A stretch of DNA of 64,000 nt from an uncultured Oscillibacter sp. (GCA_910577405.1 CAJTMG010000012.1:19575-83574), one strand, 5' to 3'. Shown: positions 51,637 to 59,401, counted from the first letter of the stretch. Made by a program: numbers and translations. Notes: generated by a model not told the origin, from the sequence alone.

Positions 51637-52974
51637 TCATGCAAATGGGTTATCATCATCGCCGTCCATAAGTTCCTCCAGACCCTCCCAGAAATTGGCC
51701 TGCAAGGGGCGTTCCTTTTTCGGCGGGGCAGGTTGGGGGAATATGCGGCTGAATGTCTGTGTATCGCCGTCGAAGTGCATCCGCAGGTGCAGGTCTGCTT
51801 CACCCTCTTTGTTTTTGCCGATTTTCAGGATACGTGCGGCGTTCTGCGGGTCCTCCTCCTTCTCACGGTAGAGCAGGAAGGCCACGTCGGCGTCCTGCTC
51901 GATCTGACCGGACTGCCGGAAGGAGTGCATCCCAGGTCTGGCCTTGCCGCCCTTTTCCGGTCTTGCCAACTGGGAGAGGGCCAGAACAGTAACGCCGGTC
52001 TGCTTACCCAGATCCTGCAGGTCGCTGGATATCTGGGAGACGCGTTCAAAGTCCGTGACGTTCCGTCGTCCTTTGGGCGCCGGGAGTTTCTGGAGGTAAT
52101 CGACAATCACCAGCTCGTAATGCCTGCTGAGGGCGATTGCCCGAAGGTCTGCGGCAGTCATTCCGGAAGCGTCGACAAACTCCAGTTCCGGCGTGGTCAG
52201 GCTGTCATGGGCCTTAACAATGCGGTCGCAGTCTTCCTCGCTCAGATCAAAGCGTTTGATTTTGCCGAACGAGACCTTAGTCCGTAATGCCACAAGGCGG
52301 TCAAACAGTTTCCGGTCATTGTTCTCGTAGTAAAAATATCCAACGTGCTTGTCCCTTGCGATATGGACGGCCATCTGAAGAGCGAGGGCAGTCTTGCCGG
52401 CGCTTGGATAGCCGCCCAGGACAATGAAATCTCCGGCCTCCACATACACACGATCGTCCAGCTCGGCTATGCCCCATGTGAGATAAGGCGGCTGTTTGCC
52501 GCTGGCGTGGCGGTCGATGAATTCTTCGTAGCATTGCTTTAGACGGGTAACACGGACGCCTGGTTTCTGGCACTGGATAGCCGTCAGCTGTTCCAGGATC
52601 GCCGTCTGCGCATCGCTGTCCGGCGCGTTTGCCAATTGTGCGCCCAAGTCAGTTATGCGGTACTGAAGGGCGTATTTGTGGCAGAGCGTCACATATTCGC
52701 CGGTGCTTGCGGTGGTAACGGTAGCATTAATCATGTCGGCGAGGAGTTGGTTTTCAGCGCCGCCAAGAATGTCATTGACGGTAAGCGCCTCCACTGGACG
52801 CCCTTCGCTTCGCAGGCGTTTAACCGCCAGGAAAACCGCCTTCATTTGCGGATCAATGAAGTCCTCTGCCGTCAGCTGATGGAGGACCGGCCCGATGGTA
52901 TCGGGGTCTACCAGCATCGCGCCCAGAACAGCCTGTGCAGCGTTGATTGCCTGTTCCGCGGCCAAAACGCTCAT
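51637..52974 (-). CDS. Replicative DNA helicase, DnaB-like
   Basis: A 445-residue protein with a DnaB N-terminal domain (A-V-L-G-A-M-L-V-D-P near 15) and RecA-like core: Walker A G-G-Y-P-S-A-G-K-T-A near 185, Walker B V-I-V-D-Y-L-Q near 290 and L-S-Q-L-A-R-P near 330. It unwinds phage DNA during replication. Confidence 0.92.
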   Translation of the reverse strand: MSVLAAEQAINAAQAVLGAMLVDPDTIGPVLHQLTAEDFIDPQMKAVFLAVKRLRSEGRPVEALTVNDILGGAENQLLADMINATVTTASTGEYVTLCHKYALQYRITDLGAQLANAPDSDAQTAILEQLTAIQCQKPGVRVTRLKQCYEEFIDRHASGKQPPYLTWGIAELDDRVYVEAGDFIVLGGYPSAGKTALALQMAVHIARDKHVGYFYYENNDRKLFDRLVALRTKVSFGKIKRFDLSEEDCDRIVKAHDSLTTPELEFVDASGMTAADLRAIALSRHYELVIVDYLQKLPAPKGRRNVTDFERVSQISSDLQDLGKQTGVTVLALSQLARPEKGGKARPGMHSFRQSGQIEQDADVAFLLYREKEEDPQNAARILKIGKNKEGEADLHLRMHFDGDTQTFSRIFPQPAPPKKERPLQANFWEGLEELMDGDDDNPFA

Positions 52975-53717
52975 ATGTACCGCTCCTTTCCTCCGTCAGG
53001 CGGTTCTGAGTCCCGACTGTCTTCCCATCTGTGTCCATTCAGCCAAGTGGCAGGGTACGGGATATACTGCCCATTGTCCTTGAGCCATTCCGGAGACTGC
53101 TTCTGCCATTTCAGGGCCTTCGCCATTGTGCGGCAGAGCTCTCGGTCCGGAGAAAGTTTTCTCCAGGCTTTGCGTGCGGCCTCCTTGCCCTTCTTTTTGG
53201 GGTACGCCTCCCAGAACTGGCTGAAGAGCTTGTCCGCCTCCATGGGGGTTAAGGGGGGTATATTATTACTTGTATTATTCTTACTTATATATAGGGGTGC
53301 AGTTTTTTTCACCCCCTGGGTGCAGAAATTTTCAGGGGTGAAATTTTCTGCACCCCCTTCCGATGGAGGCATATCTGCCAATTTTTGGCCGATAAAGATC
53401 CGCCTCCGGATCACGGGATAGTCCCCGCCGTGGCTGGGAACCGGGCCAGTATCCATATGGATGTGGCCGCAGTCCCGCAGCTCCGCAAGGATGCTTTGCA
53501 AGGTCCGCTCGCTGATCGTGTCGACCGCGCCGGTTTTTGGGTCTTTGTGGGTCAGGATTTCCAAGAGCGCCCGATTGCTGGCATAACAGTAGCCAGTAGA
53601 GAAGGCCAGCTGGACGATCCGCCCATAGATCAGCTTGGACCGTTCCCGCAAGCGCACGTCTTCCGCGACCGACGCCGGAATTACAAGATACATCCCGCCG
53701 GAAGTGACGTCTGTCAT
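52971..53717 (-). CDS. DnaD-like phage replication initiator with winged helix
   Basis: Start at 53717 (AAAGGAG upstream; 248 residues). The N-terminal winged-helix part (about 10-110: L-R-E-R-S-K-L-I-Y-G-R-I-V) is of the replisome-organiser type. The C-terminal part has Y-P-K-K-K-G-K-E-A-A-R-K-A-W and a Tyr/Trp-rich end (Y-I-P-Y-P-A-T-W-L-N-G-H-R-W-E-D) typical of phage replication proteins. It overlaps dnaB by 4 bases, which supports a helicase-loading role. Confidence 0.82.
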   Translation of the reverse strand: MTDVTSGGMYLVIPASVAEDVRLRERSKLIYGRIVQLAFSTGYCYASNRALLEILTHKDPKTGAVDTISERTLQSILAELRDCGHIHMDTGPVPSHGGDYPVIRRRIFIGQKLADMPPSEGGAENFTPENFCTQGVKKTAPLYISKNNTSNNIPPLTPMEADKLFSQFWEAYPKKKGKEAARKAWRKLSPDRELCRTMAKALKWQKQSPEWLKDNGQYIPYPATWLNGHRWEDSRDSEPPDGGKERYI

Positions 53718-53721
53718 ACGG

Positions 53722-53958
53722 TCATCTCCTTTCGATCTGGTCAATGGTACGCATCAATCCGGTTGTAAGACAGCCCGCGCCGATGCAGGCCAGGATCAAG
53801 CCCAGGAATATGGAAGGCACCCCCTCCCCTGTCCAAATTGGGACTTGCAATCCGTTGGAAATTTGGTATAATAATCTTGCGAATGTTTGTGGATGCAAGT
53901 CCCGGACACGACTGCCCGAAGGTTGCTGCCTTTGGGCGGTCTTTTTTGTTCTGTCCAT
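53722..53958 (-). CDS. Small protein with C-terminal membrane helix
   Basis: ATG at 53958 with AGGAG 8 bases upstream, 78 residues. The N-terminal half is basic and Gln-rich; the C-terminal part is a membrane helix (IFLGLILACIGAGCLTTGLM). It starts within a short gap of the preceding gene. No family. Confidence 0.5.
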   Translation of the reverse strand: MDRTKKTAQRQQPSGSRVRDLHPQTFARLLYQISNGLQVPIWTGEGVPSIFLGLILACIGAGCLTTGLMRTIDQIERR

Positions 53959-53968
53959 GGCCGGTCTC

Positions 53969-54142
53969 CTAGATCCTGACGGCCTTATAGCGGACCTGGG
54001 TATAAACTTCGGCAATCCGATAGCCGTGCTTGAAGGGCAGGGCGTCATAAGCCTTCTTAGCTTCCCGCAGGGAGTCAAACTCCCGGCAAACTTTCCAAGG
54101 CTCATAGTTCCGACCCCTGATTTGCAATACATAACGCTTCAT
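53969..54142 (-). CDS. 57-residue basic protein
   Basis: ATG at 54142, TAG at 53969. The sequence M-K-R-Y-V-L-Q-I-R-G-R-N-Y ... L-R-E-A-K-K-A-Y-D-A-L-P and E-V-Y-T-Q-V-R-Y suggests a small beta-alpha-beta fold. No assignment. Confidence 0.55.
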   Translation of the reverse strand: MKRYVLQIRGRNYEPWKVCREFDSLREAKKAYDALPFKHGYRIAEVYTQVRYKAVRI

Positions 54143-54143
54143 G

Positions 54144-54323
54144 CTATGCTCCCTTCTGCCGTGCCCCAGGCTGTTTCGCCCAGTGTCCCACAGAGACCCA
54201 CTGATCGCAGGGTCCCCTGGAGATCAAGGACACGTCACCGCCCAGTTTTTTGGTTGCAAGACGAATCAGCGTCTGATACAGCACATCCTTGTTAAGCGTG
54301 CCAGTCACTTTCACGCCGTCCAT
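54144..54323 (-). CDS. 59-residue hypothetical protein
   Basis: ATG at 54323 with AAAGGAGG 6 bases upstream. The product (M-D-G-V-K-V-T-G-T-L-N-K-D-V-L-Y) is basic with a short W-V-S-V-G-H-W motif. Neighbour of other tiny early genes; function unknown. Confidence 0.5.
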   Translation of the reverse strand: MDGVKVTGTLNKDVLYQTLIRLATKKLGGDVSLISRGPCDQWVSVGHWAKQPGARQKGA

Positions 54324-54498
54324 CATCGGCCTCCTTTCCAAACAAGGCGTCGAATTCTTTTTTTGCTTTGTTGGCGTTTTCGAGTGCTTCCCTAATCCGC
54401 TCGATTCCCGCAACAATCTTTTCAGTTTCCTCCAGATACTCATCTGCGCCGGTCATCTTGATTTCCATTTCAATCATGCGCTTTGCCGTACCATTCAC
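54292..54498 (-). CDS. Small coiled-coil protein with ambiguous start
   Basis: A 68-residue frame with a GTG at 54498 that touches GGGAG, or the ATG at 54477, which overlaps the stop of a 6-codon leader (ATG at 54494, good ribosome site). The latter would make it translationally coupled. The protein is mostly one charged helix (E-E-T-E-K-I-V-A-G-I-E-R-I-R-E-A-L-E). Function unknown. Confidence 0.5.
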   Translation of the reverse strand: MNGTAKRMIEMEIKMTGADEYLEETEKIVAGIERIREALENANKAKKEFDALFGKEADDGRRESDWHA

Positions 54499-54550
54499 CT
54501 CCCTTCAACGTACTTCCTGCCCATCGGCACTAGGCCACGGGGCACGCTTT
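54496..54550. repeat. Intergenic repeat, copy 1
   Basis: CACCTCCCTTCAACGTAC, then TTCCTGCCC, ...TAGGCCACGGGG. It recurs at 54977-55030 with about 80 percent identity over 50 bases, and in part at 55640-55682. It contains the - strand ribosome site of the gene before it. Confidence 0.65.
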
Positions 54551-54621
54551 TGCCTTTCCTTTTCCCCTGGTTCCAGGCGACGGGCCAACGCCGCTGTAAA
54601 CTACAGAAAGGGGGATAATTC

Positions 54622-54795
54622 ATGGATCAACTCGACGCGATTACCTTGCTCTACCTAAGCAAACATTGGGATGGAACGGGTTCCTTGCTGGATTGTGCGC
54701 ATACATTCCAGCAGACAAAGGCCGAATTGCAGGCGGCCTTGCGGGAAGATAATCCGCTTCCCAAACGCATCGCGGATGGAGACTTCCATCTCTAA
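54622..54795 (+). CDS. 57-residue + strand protein
   Basis: ATG at 54622 preceded by AAGGGGG; TAA at 54793-54795. Product: M-D-Q-L-D-A-I-T-L-L-Y-L-S-K-H-W-D-G-T ... acidic, no Cys cluster, no membrane helix. Lies opposite to its neighbours, in one of two similar + strand gene slots each preceded by the intergenic repeat. Function unknown. Confidence 0.5.
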   Translation: MDQLDAITLLYLSKHWDGTGSLLDCAHTFQQTKAELQAALREDNPLPKRIADGDFHL

Positions 54796-54971
54796 TCCGC
54801 CGGGGCAGTCTTCTTATGGGTGACTGCCTCATCTTTCGCGCACGGAAGCCGTTCAATAGTCAGGCCGTTCGTAAGAATGATGCAATCTTCCCCGGTGCGT
54901 TCCCTGATTTGCTTGCGCATGGCTTCAATCTGTTCAGGCGTTAGGTCACATTCGGTTTTAAGGACAAGCAT
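54792..54971 (-). CDS. 59-residue hypothetical protein
   Basis: ATG at 54971 after GGGAGGTG. M-L-V-L-K-T-E-C-D-L-T-P-E-Q-I-E-A-M-R-K-Q-I, ending in a charged tail. Its 3' end overlaps the convergent 54622 gene by 4 bases. Unknown function. Confidence 0.55.
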   Translation of the reverse strand: MLVLKTECDLTPEQIEAMRKQIRERTGEDCIILTNGLTIERLPCAKDEAVTHKKTAPAD

Positions 54972-54976
54972 CTTGT

Positions 54977-55030
54977 CACCTCCCTTCAACGTACCTCCTG
55001 CCCGACGGCGTTAGGCTACGGGGTGCTTTT
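54977..55030. repeat. Intergenic repeat, copy 2
   Basis: Same 50-base unit as at 54496-54550. A degraded third copy lies at about 55640-55682, where the TAGGCCACGGG part is the end of the 55669 gene. Confidence 0.65.
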
Positions 55031-55034
55031 GGTC

Positions 55035-55063
55035 TTGTCCTTTCTTCCGGCCCGTGGTAGAAT
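55035..55063 (+). promoter_or_regulatory. Promoter of the DUF6173-like gene
   Basis: TTGTCC, 17-base spacer, TAGAAT, 28 bases upstream of the + strand ATG at 55091. It lets this gene be read independently of the opposite early operon. Confidence 0.5.
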
Positions 55064-55090
55064 TAGGTCGAAAGAAAGGGGGTGTAAATA

Positions 55091-55489
55091 ATGCCGGATT
55101 TATCCATAGGCAAAGCTATGGAAATAGCAGAAATCCAAATGGCCGCAGACATTGCAGGAATTCAAGAGCCTAGAAATCTCAATATGGCAGATTATGCCTG
55201 TGAAGTCATTATGGAACACATCAGAGAATTTGAAGAGCATTTAGACAATGACCACGAAACAGCAATCAAACTTGCATCCTTTGGTCAATCCGTTACCATC
55301 GCTGTTACAGAAATCAGCTATTCTAATCCAAGTGTCCTTGTCTTTACTGGTTATGTTGGAACGCAGCCTGCTACGTTAATCCAGCATATATCGCAGCTTA
55401 ATTTCCTGCTTCTTGCTGTGCCTAAAGCTGACCCGGAAAAGCCTGCACGCCGGGTAAAAATTGGTTTTCATGATCGTAGCGAAAATTAA
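55091..55489 (+). CDS. DUF6173-like protein on the + strand
   Basis: A 132-residue protein with AAAGGGGGTG upstream. The core (H-I-R-E-F-E-E-H-L-D-N-D-H-E-T-A-I-K-L-A-S-F-G-Q-S-V-T; V-F-T-G-Y-V-G; L-I-Q-H-I-S-Q-L-N-F-L-L) resembles what I recall as DUF6173. Function unknown. AT-rich against its neighbours and read against them from its own promoter, which suggests a moron. Confidence 0.6.
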   Translation: MPDLSIGKAMEIAEIQMAADIAGIQEPRNLNMADYACEVIMEHIREFEEHLDNDHETAIKLASFGQSVTIAVTEISYSNPSVLVFTGYVGTQPATLIQHISQLNFLLLAVPKADPEKPARRVKIGFHDRSEN

Positions 55490-55643
55490 GCGTATCAATT
55501 GCAAGCGCCGTTTCAACAAGTGCCCGAACCGTCTCGACTGTTGCCGCAGTTGGGACGGTTTCGCTTTTCAATAAGGCTAGGGCCTTAAGCAGGCACTCAT
55601 TTCCGATTTCTTCCCACAGATTTTCCGATTCCGTTGCATTCAC
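55422..55643 (-). CDS. Small acidic helical protein
   Basis: A 73-residue frame from a GTG at 55643. M-N-A-T-E-S-E-N-L-W-E-E-I-G-N-E-C-L-L-K-A and A-L-V-E-T-A-L-A-I-D-T-L-N are regular helical segments of the kind seen in phage early proteins. The 3' end overlaps the + strand 55091 gene. Start uncertain. Confidence 0.5.
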   Translation of the reverse strand: MNATESENLWEEIGNECLLKALALLKSETVPTAATVETVRALVETALAIDTLNFRYDHENQFLPGVQAFPGQL

Positions 55644-55668
55644 CTCTTTCTCTCTCTGCCCGGCCGCG

Positions 55669-55824
55669 CTAGGCCACGGGACGCTGGGGTTCCGGATTGG
55701 CGTACATATCGCTGATGATGATTGCTCCCCGCAGCATGGTCAAGATTGCCCGCCGGCTTTCGTCCGGAAGGCGGTTGACCTCTTCCAGAGCGGCTTTTGT
55801 ATCTGTGTACATCTCCTGGTTCAT
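55669..55824 (-). CDS. 51-residue first early gene
   Basis: ATG at 55824 preceded by AAAGGAG; TAG at 55669-55671. M-N-Q-E-M-Y-T-D-T-K-A-A-L-E-E-V-N-R-L-P-D-E is followed by a helix (A-I-L-T-M-L-R-G-A-I-I-I-S-D-M). First gene after the operator-controlled - strand promoter, so an early gene. A Cro-like function is possible by position, but no helix-turn-helix is obvious. Confidence 0.6.
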   Translation of the reverse strand: MNQEMYTDTKAALEEVNRLPDESRRAILTMLRGAIIISDMYANPEPQRPVA

Positions 55825-55849
55825 TGTGGTCACTCCTTTCTTGTGTGTA

Positions 55850-55869
55850 TGAGACGATTATAAGTCTCA
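55850..55869. promoter_or_regulatory. Palindromic operator of the lysogeny switch
   Basis: TGAGAC-GATTATAA-GTCTCA is a perfect inverted repeat covering the -10 box of the - strand early promoter, the expected place for a CI-type operator. Confidence 0.7.
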
Positions 55870-55885
55870 ATAGCGCATTTGTCAA
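55857..55885 (-). promoter_or_regulatory. Early lytic promoter
   Basis: On the - strand TTGACA (55880-55885), 17-base spacer and TATAAT (55857-55862): a consensus promoter firing into the early/replication genes. Confidence 0.8.
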
Positions 55886-55914
55886 GCCTTATTTTGTGTG
55901 TGTGTGACTTTTTG

Positions 55915-55943
55915 TTGACATCCGCACATTCTTGTGATATCAT
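55915..55943 (+). promoter_or_regulatory. Repressor (lysogenic) promoter
   Basis: TTGACA (55915-55920), 17-base spacer and TATCAT (55938-55943), 22 bases upstream of the repressor TTG start. Divergent from the early promoter, about 30 bases apart. Confidence 0.7.
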
Positions 55944-55965
55944 CATCTTAAAAGGTGGTGATAAA

Positions 55966-56451
55966 TTGAATGAGCGAATAAAAAAATTGCGCAAGTTCCT
56001 TGGACTTACACAACAAGAATTTGGTGATCGGATAGGAATTAAGCGCAATACTCTTGCTAATTACGAAATTGGCAGGAATGAACCCATTGATGCGGTGCTT
56101 AATTTAATCTGCCGTGAGTTTAACGTCAACGAAACGTGGCTACGAACTGGGGAAGGCGAGATGTTCCGGCAGGACGAGGAAACTATCATTGACCGTCTGT
56201 GTGCAGAACTCCATGCCGACGAGTTGGAATCTGCAATCATCCAGGCTTATTTCAGGATTGATGAAAAAATCAGACTCCCGTTTCTGCGGCGTCTGATTCA
56301 AGAGGTACAGAAGCACCCAATCCAACAAGAAGAGCTAGAAGAGCTGGAGACGGCAGCGGACGCATTTGCCGCCATGGCAAAAGAGCAATTTCTTTCAGAG
56401 AAAAGACGGGAGTCAAGAGCCTCGTCTGTGAGAGAATCAGACGCGGGCTAA
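55966..56451 (+). CDS. Phage repressor, XRE family
   Basis: A TTG at 55966 with AAAGGTGG upstream is the likely start (161 residues); the longer frame lies across the promoter. N-terminal helix-turn-helix (about 8-62: L-G-L-T-Q-Q-E-F-G-D-R-I-G-I-K-R-N-T-L-A-N-Y-E) is followed by N-E-T-W-L-R-T-G-E-G-E-M-F. The C-terminal helical half has no peptidase. It should hold the early promoter off through 55850-55869. Confidence 0.85.
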   Translation: MNERIKKLRKFLGLTQQEFGDRIGIKRNTLANYEIGRNEPIDAVLNLICREFNVNETWLRTGEGEMFRQDEETIIDRLCAELHADELESAIIQAYFRIDEKIRLPFLRRLIQEVQKHPIQQEELEELETAADAFAAMAKEQFLSEKRRESRASSVRESDAG

Positions 56452-56511
56452 AGGGCTGGTACAAATAAACAGTCTTTCAGTTTGACGAAAACAGAAAGAG
56501 GAAATTGAGAA

Positions 56512-57681
56512 ATGAAAAAGAAGATTTTTGCAGTCATTGCAGTGTTAGCTTTGGTCATCTGCTCAATCGCCTACAAGTCCACTAGAACCGTCTTGCCGGA
56601 ATTTGAAAAAGTGCTGGAGCTGACCAAGGAGGATGGACTGAGAACCGCAATATCAAGTAAAACAAGTGGATATGTCTCTGTGAGACTGGGCGAACCTGCC
56701 ACTATGGAAACCTTTCCGGATGCGATTAGGGAGGTTGTCCGGGCAGCAGAAGAATCTTTCAGCGAAGATAATTTCCCGAAGATAACGGTTACCCTTGACG
56801 AAGAGGAAAAGGGCCAGTGGGAGTGCTCCATACCCAGCAAAACAGTTGCGGAGATTTCCGCAACGATTACGGCATCCGATGATAATAATGCACAAGATTT
56901 TAACAGTATCGTTCACTTAGAGATGGACACTTTTGCTGATCTACTGGCTGACTACCAAGAGACATCGCAAAACATACGCTATGAACTTTCTGAGGGAGTG
57001 CTGTTATTCCAAAGCACGAATGGAGGCCTAGGGATTGTATCCGATGAGCGCTTAGAAGGAACACCGGTAACGGAATTTAATTCTTGGGATGAGTTTGATG
57101 CTGTATCCTGGGAGATTGATACTTCATTTGCAGCGCTCAATGAAAAGTTGATTTCGAGTACCGATGAAATGATAGGCGAAGGGGAAGAGATTGTTGACAT
57201 CCGGCTGGAAAGCGACAACTTGATTATTATTATCGATTTGAATGGAGCAACAGGAAATCTCCCTACTGGTATGGTGGGCCTGGCAGATGCAAGAGCGGCC
57301 CGTATTACAGACAAAATTCTTAAAATGCGGCAATTTGATACCTTGTGGAACACAATAACTCTTGATTTTGTGGATGTCGGCTATGTAGAATGCCGCAAGA
57401 TCGATGTGAGAACTAACGAATATGGACGATACTTCCCCAGCTTTGACTTTCAACATGAGACTACCCCCAGTACAGACAGCAAAACCAGTTCTAACTCCAG
57501 TAGCAGGACTAGCGCCAGTACCAATAGCGAACCTGGCAGCACCAACCAGACCGTATACATTACTAGGACTGGGAAACGCTACCATTATGACCCGAATTGT
57601 AATGGTGGAATTTATATCACATCTACTCTCAGTGCAGCAAAAATCGAAGGTCTAACGCCCTGTCAAAAGTGCGTAGGGTAA
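56512..57681 (+). CDS. Secreted or membrane-anchored protein, probable lysogenic conversion gene
   Basis: A 389-residue protein with an N-terminal membrane helix/signal (IFAVIAVLALVICSIA), an acidic extracellular domain (about 25-320), a Ser/Thr/Asn-rich linker (about 320-350) and a short C-terminal motif Y-H-Y-D-P-N-C ... C-Q-K-C with three Cys and a His, like a zinc-binding end. That end recalls small C-terminal modules of secreted nuclease-like proteins. It lies between repressor and integrase, where cargo expressed in lysogens is usual. No active site is recognised. Confidence 0.65.
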   Translation: MKKKIFAVIAVLALVICSIAYKSTRTVLPEFEKVLELTKEDGLRTAISSKTSGYVSVRLGEPATMETFPDAIREVVRAAEESFSEDNFPKITVTLDEEEKGQWECSIPSKTVAEISATITASDDNNAQDFNSIVHLEMDTFADLLADYQETSQNIRYELSEGVLLFQSTNGGLGIVSDERLEGTPVTEFNSWDEFDAVSWEIDTSFAALNEKLISSTDEMIGEGEEIVDIRLESDNLIIIIDLNGATGNLPTGMVGLADARAARITDKILKMRQFDTLWNTITLDFVDVGYVECRKIDVRTNEYGRYFPSFDFQHETTPSTDSKTSSNSSSRTSASTNSEPGSTNQTVYITRTGKRYHYDPNCNGGIYITSTLSAAKIEGLTPCQKCVG

Positions 57682-57738
57682 CACAAATAACACTTCTGGG
57701 ATTGCTGACACCAGTGACAGAGAATTGAAAAATAAAAT

Positions 57739-57769
57739 CCGCCTCTGGCGCTACCAACACCAGAGGCGG
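57739..57769. terminator. Hairpin between the cargo gene and integrase
   Basis: CCGCCTCTGG and CCAGAGGCGG form a perfect 10-base stem. The T tract is on the - strand side (AAAATAAAA on +), so it may act on - strand transcripts, or as a bidirectional stop. Confidence 0.55.
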
Positions 57770-57874
57770 GAGAATGAATTACCGGGACAGGCCCGTATAC
57801 TTCACTCCTGAACAAAGTGATTATACACCTGCCCTTGGTTAATTGCAACCATTTTTGAAAGGACAGGTGCTATT

Positions 57875-59251
57875 TTGAAAAACGAACGAACAAAGGAGCT
57901 GGGTACCCCGCTGCGTGTTGGTCTCTATGTCCGCGTCAGCGGCCAGGAGCAGGCAATCAAGGGGCTGTCGCTGGAGGCCCAGGAGGAAGCCCTGGAGGAG
58001 TACGCAAAGGAGCGGGGCTGGATTATCGCCGGGACTTACATCGACGCGGCAAAGACAGCCCGGAAGCGTCTGGGCAAGCGCACGGAATTCCTTCGGATGC
58101 TGGAGGACGTAAAGCAGGATAAAATTGATCTGATTCTCTTCACGCGGCTTGACCGCTGGTTCCGTAATATAGCTGATTACTTTAAGGTCATGGAAGTCCT
58201 TGAGGCCCATAACTGCGGCTGGCTGACCATACAAGAGCAGTACGACACCACCACAGCGAGCGGGCGGCTGTATATCACTATCCGTCTTGCCATTGCACAG
58301 AACGAGGCGGATTTGTGCGGTGAGCGGATCAGCGCAGTTCTGGACAATAAGATAAAGCATGGCACGGTGGTTTCCGGGAAAATTCCGTTCGGCTATCGTA
58401 TCAATGAAGAGAAGCGTCTGGAAGTTGTCCCGCAGGATGCGGCAATCATTCTGGACGCTTTTGAGCATTACCGTTCCACCGTCTCTGTTCGCGCCACTGC
58501 CGCCTATATCCGCCAAACCTATGGCTTGAACTGGGACAATGTACGCTGCCGCCGGAACCTCTGCCAGGCGCTGTACATTGGACTCTATGAACGGAATGGC
58601 CGGGTCAATACCGATTTCTGCCCGCCTATCGTCCCTAGGGAGCTTTACGACGACGTGCAGAAACTTCTGGCGAATAACGTAAAGGCCAACAATACTGGGC
58701 GTGTGTTCCTCTTCACGTCGCTCCTGATCTGCGCCGAGTGTGGCAACCGCCTAGCTGGAGTCTACAATGGTTATAACTGCTACTATCGTTGCCGGACGTA
58801 CACCGAACGAAGATCATGTCCGCACAAGAAGCAAATCAAAGAAGAATCTATAGAGCAATGGTTATTTGATTACCTTGGAGACGAAGCGGAAAAGCAACGC
58901 ATTGAATGGGAGCTGAAGGAGGTCCAGAAAAAACAAGCAGCTGCATCAAACAACCGGGCGCAGATACGCCGGAAGCTGTCCCGTCTGAAAGAGCTGTATA
59001 TGAATGAAATCATTGACCTGGAAGAATACCGGCAGGATTATGAGATGTATACCGCTCAGCTTGAAGAGAAGCTGGTTCCGCCGTCCGATAAACAACCGAA
59101 CTTCGAGGCGGTGAATGCAATTCTAGCAAAAGGCTTCCGCAGTCTCTATGACAGCCTGGCCCAGGAAGAGAAAAGAACCCTTTGGCGGTCTGTTATCAAG
59201 GAGATCCACGTGGATAAAGAGCGTCAAATTACAGGCATCGTTTTTTTGTGA
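57875..59251 (+). CDS. Large serine recombinase (prophage integrase)
   Basis: A TTG start at 57875 (AGGACAGGTG upstream), 458 residues. The N-terminal resolvase domain (about 12-150) has the catalytic Ser in Y-V-R-V-S (Ser22), R-L-D-R-W and R-L-A-I-A-Q-N-E. A recombinase domain follows (about 160-260). A zinc ribbon (C-A-E-C-G, R-C-R-T-Y ... C-P-H-K) and a coiled coil (about 345-400) complete a large serine integrase. It stops next to the right attachment junction, as expected. Confidence 0.9.
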   Translation: MKNERTKELGTPLRVGLYVRVSGQEQAIKGLSLEAQEEALEEYAKERGWIIAGTYIDAAKTARKRLGKRTEFLRMLEDVKQDKIDLILFTRLDRWFRNIADYFKVMEVLEAHNCGWLTIQEQYDTTTASGRLYITIRLAIAQNEADLCGERISAVLDNKIKHGTVVSGKIPFGYRINEEKRLEVVPQDAAIILDAFEHYRSTVSVRATAAYIRQTYGLNWDNVRCRRNLCQALYIGLYERNGRVNTDFCPPIVPRELYDDVQKLLANNVKANNTGRVFLFTSLLICAECGNRLAGVYNGYNCYYRCRTYTERRSCPHKKQIKEESIEQWLFDYLGDEAEKQRIEWELKEVQKKQAAASNNRAQIRRKLSRLKELYMNEIIDLEEYRQDYEMYTAQLEEKLVPPSDKQPNFEAVNAILAKGFRSLYDSLAQEEKRTLWRSVIKEIHVDKERQITGIVFL

Positions 59252-59261
59252 CCCTTTGTGT

Positions 59262-59290
59262 ACTAATGATACATAACCCTCCGGGAGTGA
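59262..59290. other. Candidate attR junction
   Basis: Homology to a replication-initiator gene ends at about 59276 (in the - frame ...S-L-P-E-G), and from there toward the integrase the sequence is unrelated. The crossover should lie in or near CCCTCCGGGAG. No matching core was found near 14,930-15,113. Confidence 0.45.
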
Positions 59291-59401
59291 CAAAATCTGC
59301 GACAGCAGGCCCTTGGCTTTCAGGGACAGGGACTTGTCCCGCAGGTGATGGTTCGACATCACCGTGTACCCCTTGTTCCTCTCCACGCGGAATACTGGCA
59401 T
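59276..59401 (-). pseudogene. N-terminal fragment of a replication-initiator-like (helix-turn-helix) gene
   Basis: From ATG 59401 the frame reads M-P-V-F-R-V-E-R-N-K-G-Y-T-V-M-S-N-H-H-L-R-D ... L-S-L-K-A-K-G-L-L-S-Q. That N-terminus is familiar from replication initiator/RepA-N-like genes of Firmicute integrative conjugative elements. After S-L-P-E-G the frame runs into unrelated prophage DNA, so the prophage split the gene after about 42 codons. AAAGGAGC precedes the ATG. The remaining part is not in the window. Confidence 0.7.

Larger units (their letters stand above)
15113..59275. mobile_element. Prophage (HK97-like capsid, long tail with tape measure)
   Basis: A continuous set of phage modules is visible: serine integrase and repressor at the right end, replication, HNH/terminase, portal, protease, HK97-type capsid, connectors, tail, lysis and cargo genes. 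Order and strand are those of a long-tailed phage read right to left. The right border lies just after the integrase, inside a replication-initiator-like gene. The left border is uncertain and is placed at the last phage-like gene. A 1319-residue tape measure protein implies a long tail. No structural gene looks broken, so it may be functional. Confidence 0.85.

Noticed and set aside
51034..52287. 417-codon + strand frame over ParA and DnaB
   Set aside because: Shadow of two well-supported - strand genes.
53281..53300. AT-rich tract as phage origin
   Set aside because: It is short and lies in the coding sequence of the DnaD-like gene; no iterons were recognised, so an origin cannot be supported.
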